From the NCBI GenBank assembly GCA_004565275.1, contig SDOX01000121.1:525800-589799 (forward strand): a stretch of 64,000 bases of DNA, in the 5' to 3' direction. This document shows, one piece after another, positions 61,504 through 64,000 of the stretch (its first letter is position 1; each line of letters begins with the position of its first letter). This stretch comes from Nannochloropsis salina CCMP1776. Lineage: Eukaryota > Sar > Eustigmatophyceae > Eustigmatales > Monodopsidaceae. The notes under the pieces were generated by a model. That model worked only from the letters and a program-made list of their open reading frames with translations, had not been told where the DNA came from and ran no database searches. The translations under genes were made by a program, and so were the position numbers.

Positions 61504-64000
61504 CTATCCTTTCAAGAGGTACTGGGCAGTCAGGAAGCCGTGGTCGGAGAGGTCGAACTCCTCAGGCCAGCGACCTTCCTCCATCTCCCGGGGCTCGATG
61601 AAAGCGTCCACGACCTGTGGGGGAGGGCAAGGTGTATGAGTCAAATCGCGCCCTTCGGCGTCCCGGGGGAGGAAAGAGGTGTCGCAGGCAGAGGGAGGGC
61701 CCACCTTCATAGTCCTGACGTTGTCCAAGGGCGTGCTCTTCCCGAAGAAGAGGTAGTCATCGTCCCGGCGGGGGTAGGGAGCAAATGGAGATGCCCCAGC
61801 CTCCAAGGTGGGGGATTCCTCGTCCTTGCGAGGGAGGTAAGGGACGAAGTTCCCGTCCTCCTTCTGGTAGAGATCCAGCTCCCAGAAGCGGTCCACAAAC
61901 TGGAGGGGGAGAGGGAGGGAGGGAGGGAGGAAGGGAGGGAGGGAGGGAGGGAAGCGACAAGCACGAGTCAGATAACCCGCGAGGGGCAGGAAGGGCCTGA
62001 GCCACCAGGTGAGTAAGAATGCCATGGGCCATGCAGGGAGGAAGGCACGGGCGCAAGAGGAGGGCGAGGCTTTCCTCCCTGTCCCACAGCAATACCTCCT
62101 TCGAGGGCGACCATTCAACGGCAGTGCCAGAGGAGGGGGGAGGGAAGGGAGGGAGGGAGGACGAAGGCGTAAGGGGAGTCGCGACGGGCGGTAGGAGCGT
62201 CCCCCTAGGCTCTTACGGCGTGCTCACAGCCGGCCCGCCTCCCTCTCCACATTCCCACCCGCCCTCCCTCTATACCTCCTTGAAATCGATCATCTGATTC
62301 GAGTCCTTGTCCGTGGTCGAGAAGAGAAACTCGATCTCTTCGTCTGGGGGAGGGAGGGGAAGGAACGGGGTCGGAGGGCGGGAGGGACAGATGGAGGGAG
62401 GGGGGAGGAATCGGTGAGACGGAGGAGCAGGCGCCTTACCGGTGAGCGCAGGCCGTCCCTCCCCAGTGAAGCCCAGGCTCTGTAAGGTTTTTTTGAACTC
62501 GGCGGGGTCGATGAACTTGTTGTCGTCCGAGTCAAAGACCTGGCGGCAGGGTAGAGGCGTGGGGAATGAAAGAGGAGGGAGAAGGGTGAAGCCCAGCGCC
62601 CATAGCCAAGACGCTGCCGCCGGGCACACTTCCAGGGTCGCGGCGCCCTGACCTCTCTTCGTTCCCCGCCCTCCCTCTCCCCCTCCCTCCCTCCCTCCCT
62701 CCCTCCCTCCCTCCCCCTACCTTGAAGGCCGCCCTGACTGCGGAGGGGAGCTCCCTCTGGATCTCGCTGAAGACGAGCTTGCGCCAGTCGGCCGCCAGGG
62801 GCAGGGATTGGTTCTGGGGCTGGAGGTGGAAAATGTAGTCCACACCCAAGTATTCCTTGCGGTGGGAGAAGTGGGAGATCCACTTCTGGACCTAAGGGGC
62901 AGGGAGGGAGAAAGGGAGGGAGGGAAGGAGAGAGGGAGAGACGGGTGGGTGAGAATGGGGCGTTCGTGGTTGTGAACTTGACAGTAGCAAAAGGAGTAAG
63001 AAAAACAGCAAAAAGGGAGGGAGGAGGGAAAGAGGGAGGGAAAGAGGGAGGGAAAGAGGGAGGGAAAGAGGGAGGGAAAGAGGGAGGAAAAGAGGGAGGA
63101 GAAGAGGGAGGAGAAGAGGGAGGAGAAGAGGGAGGAGAAGACGGAGGGAAAGAGGGAGGAAAAGAGGGAGGAAAAAGGGGAGGGAGAGAGGGAGGGAGAG
63201 AGGGAGGGGACCTTGTGCGGGGCCCGCGGGCGGTTGTAGGCCTCAAAGGCGGAGACGAAGCCCTTGTGACGGAGGTATTCGAAGACCTGCCCCTTGGGCG
63301 AGCCGTTTAAGTCCCCCGTGAAGATGATGGGGAGGGGGCCGAGATCCTCGTCTGAGGGGACCGGGAGGAGAGGAGGGAGGGAGGGAGGGAGGGAGGGAGG
63401 GAGGGGGGGAGGGAGGGAGGGAGGGAGGGCGATGAGCAGGGGAAAAACCGCGGACGGCGACAGAGCCCTGGCGCCTACCGTGCTTGTACTTGTCGATGAA
63501 GCCCAGGATCTTCTGCACCTCCCGGAGGCGGATGCGGCTTGAGTAGGCGTTGTGGGGGAAGAGGAGGTGCGTATTCACCACCAGCAGGTCGCACTGTTCC
63601 TGCTCCCCGCCCTCCCCTGCTTCCTCGTCCCTTACCCGCACCCGACAGAGGAGGCCCACCCGGTCACCGCAGTCCAAGAAGAAGATGGGTCGGTAGTCCA
63701 CCAGCTCCACGCGCGGGGAGACAAAGCAGGCGACGCCGTCTCCCCTCGCGTTCGTCCGCTCCACCTCCACCAGCTTGTACCCTTTCTCCTCGCAGAGACG
63801 AGAGGCGTACAGCCGCCGATAGGCAGAGCCCTGCATCCAAAACTCCTGCACGCAGAGCACGTCCGGTAGGAGTCTCTCGTCCTCCCCGTCCCTGCTGCCC
63901 AACAGCCTGTCTATGACGCGGCTGTGTCGGCGGAGGTATTGCTCTTCAAAGGCACTCTCACGGGTGCCGTTACTGTCGACGCGTTTAAAAATGGGGGCAA
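61504..64000 (-). CDS. EF-hand calcium-binding endonuclease/exonuclease/phosphatase-family protein, 5' end outside the window
   Basis: It has the plant At1g02270/At5g54130-type architecture: an EEP hydrolase domain followed by EF-hand(s) and a C-terminal domain. Exons run from the right edge (about 63479-64000, starting PIFKRVDSNGTRES and LCVQEFWMQGSAYRRLY with the metal-binding Glu). Then come about 63212-63354 (IIFTGDLNGSPKGQVFEYL), about 62721-62893 (GVDYIFHLQPQ), about 62439-62540 (an EF-hand, DSDDNKFIDPAEFKKTL) and about 62277-62346 (second EF-hand, TDKDSNQMIDFKE). A probable mini-exon near 62.1 kb precedes 61705-61899 (FVDRFWELDLYQKEDGNFVP) and 61504-61614, which ends in ...TAQYLLKG. 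The catalytic SDH near the C-terminus of other EEPs is replaced by HFSHRKEYLGVDYIFHL context before the EF-hands. Introns carry large (GGGA)n tracts. Substrate unknown. Confidence 0.85.
61905..61951 (+). repeat. (GGGA)n microsatellite
   Basis: An intronic tract next to the acceptor at 61900 of the EEP/EF-hand gene, with one AAGG interruption. Confidence 0.8.
62682..62717 (+). repeat. (CCCT)n microsatellite
   Basis: An intronic tract immediately after the donor GTAGGGGG of the EEP/EF-hand gene on the coding strand. Confidence 0.8.
63014..63210 (+). repeat. 12-bp purine minisatellite in an intron
   Basis: About 16 units of GGGAGGGAAAGA and its variant GGGAGGAGAAGA lie in tandem in the intron after the exon ending at about 63212. 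The units are sorted in blocks (A-rich, then GGAGAAGA, then A-rich again), as expected from slippage or unequal exchange. Confidence 0.9.
63373..63429 (+). repeat. (GGGA)n microsatellite
   Basis: An almost pure GGGA tract in an intron of the EEP/EF-hand gene. On the coding strand it forms the pyrimidine tract near an acceptor. Confidence 0.85.

Noticed and set aside
63014-63210. CRISPR-like regular array
   Set aside because: The units are contiguous 12-mers without spacers and sit in a eukaryotic intron; it is a minisatellite.
1-64000. Transposons, retroelements or virus-derived elements
   Set aside because: No transposase, reverse transcriptase, integrase, capsid-like ORF or long terminal repeats were seen on either strand.

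Overview
The window is nuclear DNA of a eukaryote: spliceosomal GT-AG introns, single-gene transcription units on both strands, two nuclear tRNA-Ala genes and only eukaryotic housekeeping families (NOP14, APC1, APC13, POLD3-like, METTL5, METTL18, RMT2, PRMT7, eL32, YAK1-type kinase, cytosolic HSP101). Two genes point to an alga with a complex red plastid, most like a photosynthetic stramenopile such as a eustigmatophyte (Nannochloropsis-type). FGAM synthase carries a signal-peptide-like start ending in a ...DAF... motif. The Derlin has a long signal-plus-transit-like N-terminal extension, as expected of the symbiont-derived Der1 of the periplastid translocon. The organism is inferred; no search was run.

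Layout, left to right. 0.2-0.4 kb: possible last exon of a + strand gene. 0.6-5.3 kb (-): FGAM synthase. 5.5-6.9 kb (-): Derlin, four exons. 7.3-7.8 kb (+): unknown ORF. 8.1-9.1 kb (-): lipoate-protein ligase. 9.6-10.7 kb (+): PuuE-type allantoinase. 11.2-12.0 kb (+): METTL18. 12.2-13.8 kb (-): secretory J-domain protein. 14.9-16.3 kb (+): R3H protein. 16.8-18.7 kb (+): patatin-like lipase. 19.1-20.8 kb (-): POLD3-like. 22.8-23.4 kb (+): METTL5. 24.1-27.1 kb (-): NOP14. 27.4-31.7 kb (+): YAK1/DYRK kinase. 31.9-32.4 kb (-): small unknown protein. 33.2-34.7 kb (+): CCR4-like EEP-fold hydrolase. 35.4-39.2 kb (+): a gene that splices an ankyrin/RMT2 arginine methyltransferase in frame onto PRMT7. 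40.0-40.3 kb: two convergent tRNA-Ala genes. 40.5-41.2 kb (+): tentative three-exon small gene. 42.0-42.4 kb (+): eL32. 43.1-43.3 kb (+): APC13. 43.5-51.7 kb (-): APC1. 52.1-52.7 kb (+): RBBP9-like hydrolase. 53.2-59.2 kb (-): HSP101/ClpB. 60.1-61.0 kb (+): small HSP. 61.5 kb to the right edge (-): Ca-binding EEP protein, 5' end outside.

The left 43 kb is intron-poor, with most genes having one to five exons. The right 20 kb is intron-dense: about 16 exons in APC1, about 26 in HSP101 and at least 7 in the last gene. Its introns are short and full of (GGGA)n/(CCCT)n tracts. Several genes serve ribosomes or translation (NOP14, METTL5, METTL18, RMT2, eL32). Two are subunits of the anaphase-promoting complex placed tail to tail. 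HSP101 and a small HSP share a divergent promoter with heat-shock elements. The most unusual single item is the RMT2-PRMT7 fusion.
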